A program made the translations under genes and the position numbers. A stretch of DNA of 64,000 nt from Chrysoperla carnea (Eukaryota > Arthropoda > Insecta > Neuroptera > Chrysopidae). This document shows positions 63,528-64,000 of this stretch, one piece after another. The notes under the pieces were generated by a model. That model searched no databases and was not told the DNA's origin. It saw nothing but the letters and a program-made list of their open reading frames with translations. The number at the start of each line of letters is the position of its first letter. Positions within the stretch are counted from its first letter, which is position 1. The stretch spans positions 63,123,501 to 63,187,500 of the forward strand of contig NC_058341.1 in NCBI RefSeq assembly GCF_905475395.1, given 5' to 3'.

Positions 63528-64000
63528 CTAGACAGAAATCATTTAAATTCAATCAGTGACATTGGACGAAAAACGTTTTATTAAAAGAAATAAATCTAAA
63601 ATTTGGGATTTTAGTATTGGGCGGGAAAAAGTGGCAAACTTCAAAAATTATACGGCATTACTTAACTTTATAAGAATCACCTCAAAAGTTCATAAGTAAA
63701 GACACTCTAAGACTTCGTTGAATTCTTAAAAAATAAAATAAATTTTTCGAAGGACTTTTTATCTTTTTATTATTATCAATGAGCCAAAAATTGCTTCCTC
63801 GGTTTCCAGGTGTCGTTCTTTGCCTAATAAACGTGAAAATGAAGAAATGATTTTGGAAAAAGATATCAGAAACGAGAGTTGTTTGAATGTTTATTACGAA
63901 TTTTTGAAAAATGGTATCTTTCCCCATGATAATAAAAGTTACAAATAATATAGATAGATGGTTATAAATTTACCCAGAATGGCTGTATTATTAAATAGAG
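63528..64000 (-). other. Intron of HADH (continues beyond the window)
   Basis: The acceptor at its 3' end is TTCTGTCTAG. No upstream exon of the enzyme is recognisable before the window ends; no repeat stands out. Confidence 0.6.

Overview
The window looks like an AT-rich animal nuclear genome, most likely an insect. The genes have spliceosomal introns with GT..AG ends. The coding sequences match conserved animal proteins, and one of them resembles Lark, a known insect protein. Introns and intergenic DNA are packed with short transposon-derived repeats. I cannot name the species or order from the sequence alone.

Layout, left to right. Positions 2-133 hold the last codons of an aldehyde dehydrogenase, broken by an in-frame stop. 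From 0.6 to 6.2 kb there are foldback repeats, tRNA-like SINE modules, a decayed C2H2 zinc-finger gene and a Helitron-like element. The gene lark (RBM4-like RNA-binding protein) lies on the + strand at 7.47-14.63 kb in four coding exons, probably with an upstream leader exon ending at 7167. From 15 to 22.5 kb there are repeats around one intact intronless C2H2 zinc-finger gene (18189-19178, - strand). The intronless gene WDR46 (ribosome biogenesis WD protein) is at 22853-24556 on the - strand. TTF2/lodestar (SNF2-family transcription termination factor) covers 29294-60324 on the + strand in 19 coding exons; all splice phases join to a 1094-residue product. Its introns carry many foldback elements, a decayed mariner-like transposon and a tandemly duplicated exon pair. 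A possible 37-residue secreted peptide gene lies at 61730-61843. The last exon of a mitochondrial-type 3-hydroxyacyl-CoA dehydrogenase is at 63292-63527 on the - strand.

The genes are unrelated housekeeping functions and do not form one pathway. WDR46 and TTF2 are divergent, 4.7 kb apart. TTF2 and the dehydrogenase are convergent, with the candidate peptide gene between them.

I found no convincing new multi-gene system. The best leads are the TTF2 exon-pair duplication, the small secreted peptide candidate, the zinc-finger protein with four evenly spaced SUMO-type motifs, and the unusual density of long foldback repeats in transcribed introns.
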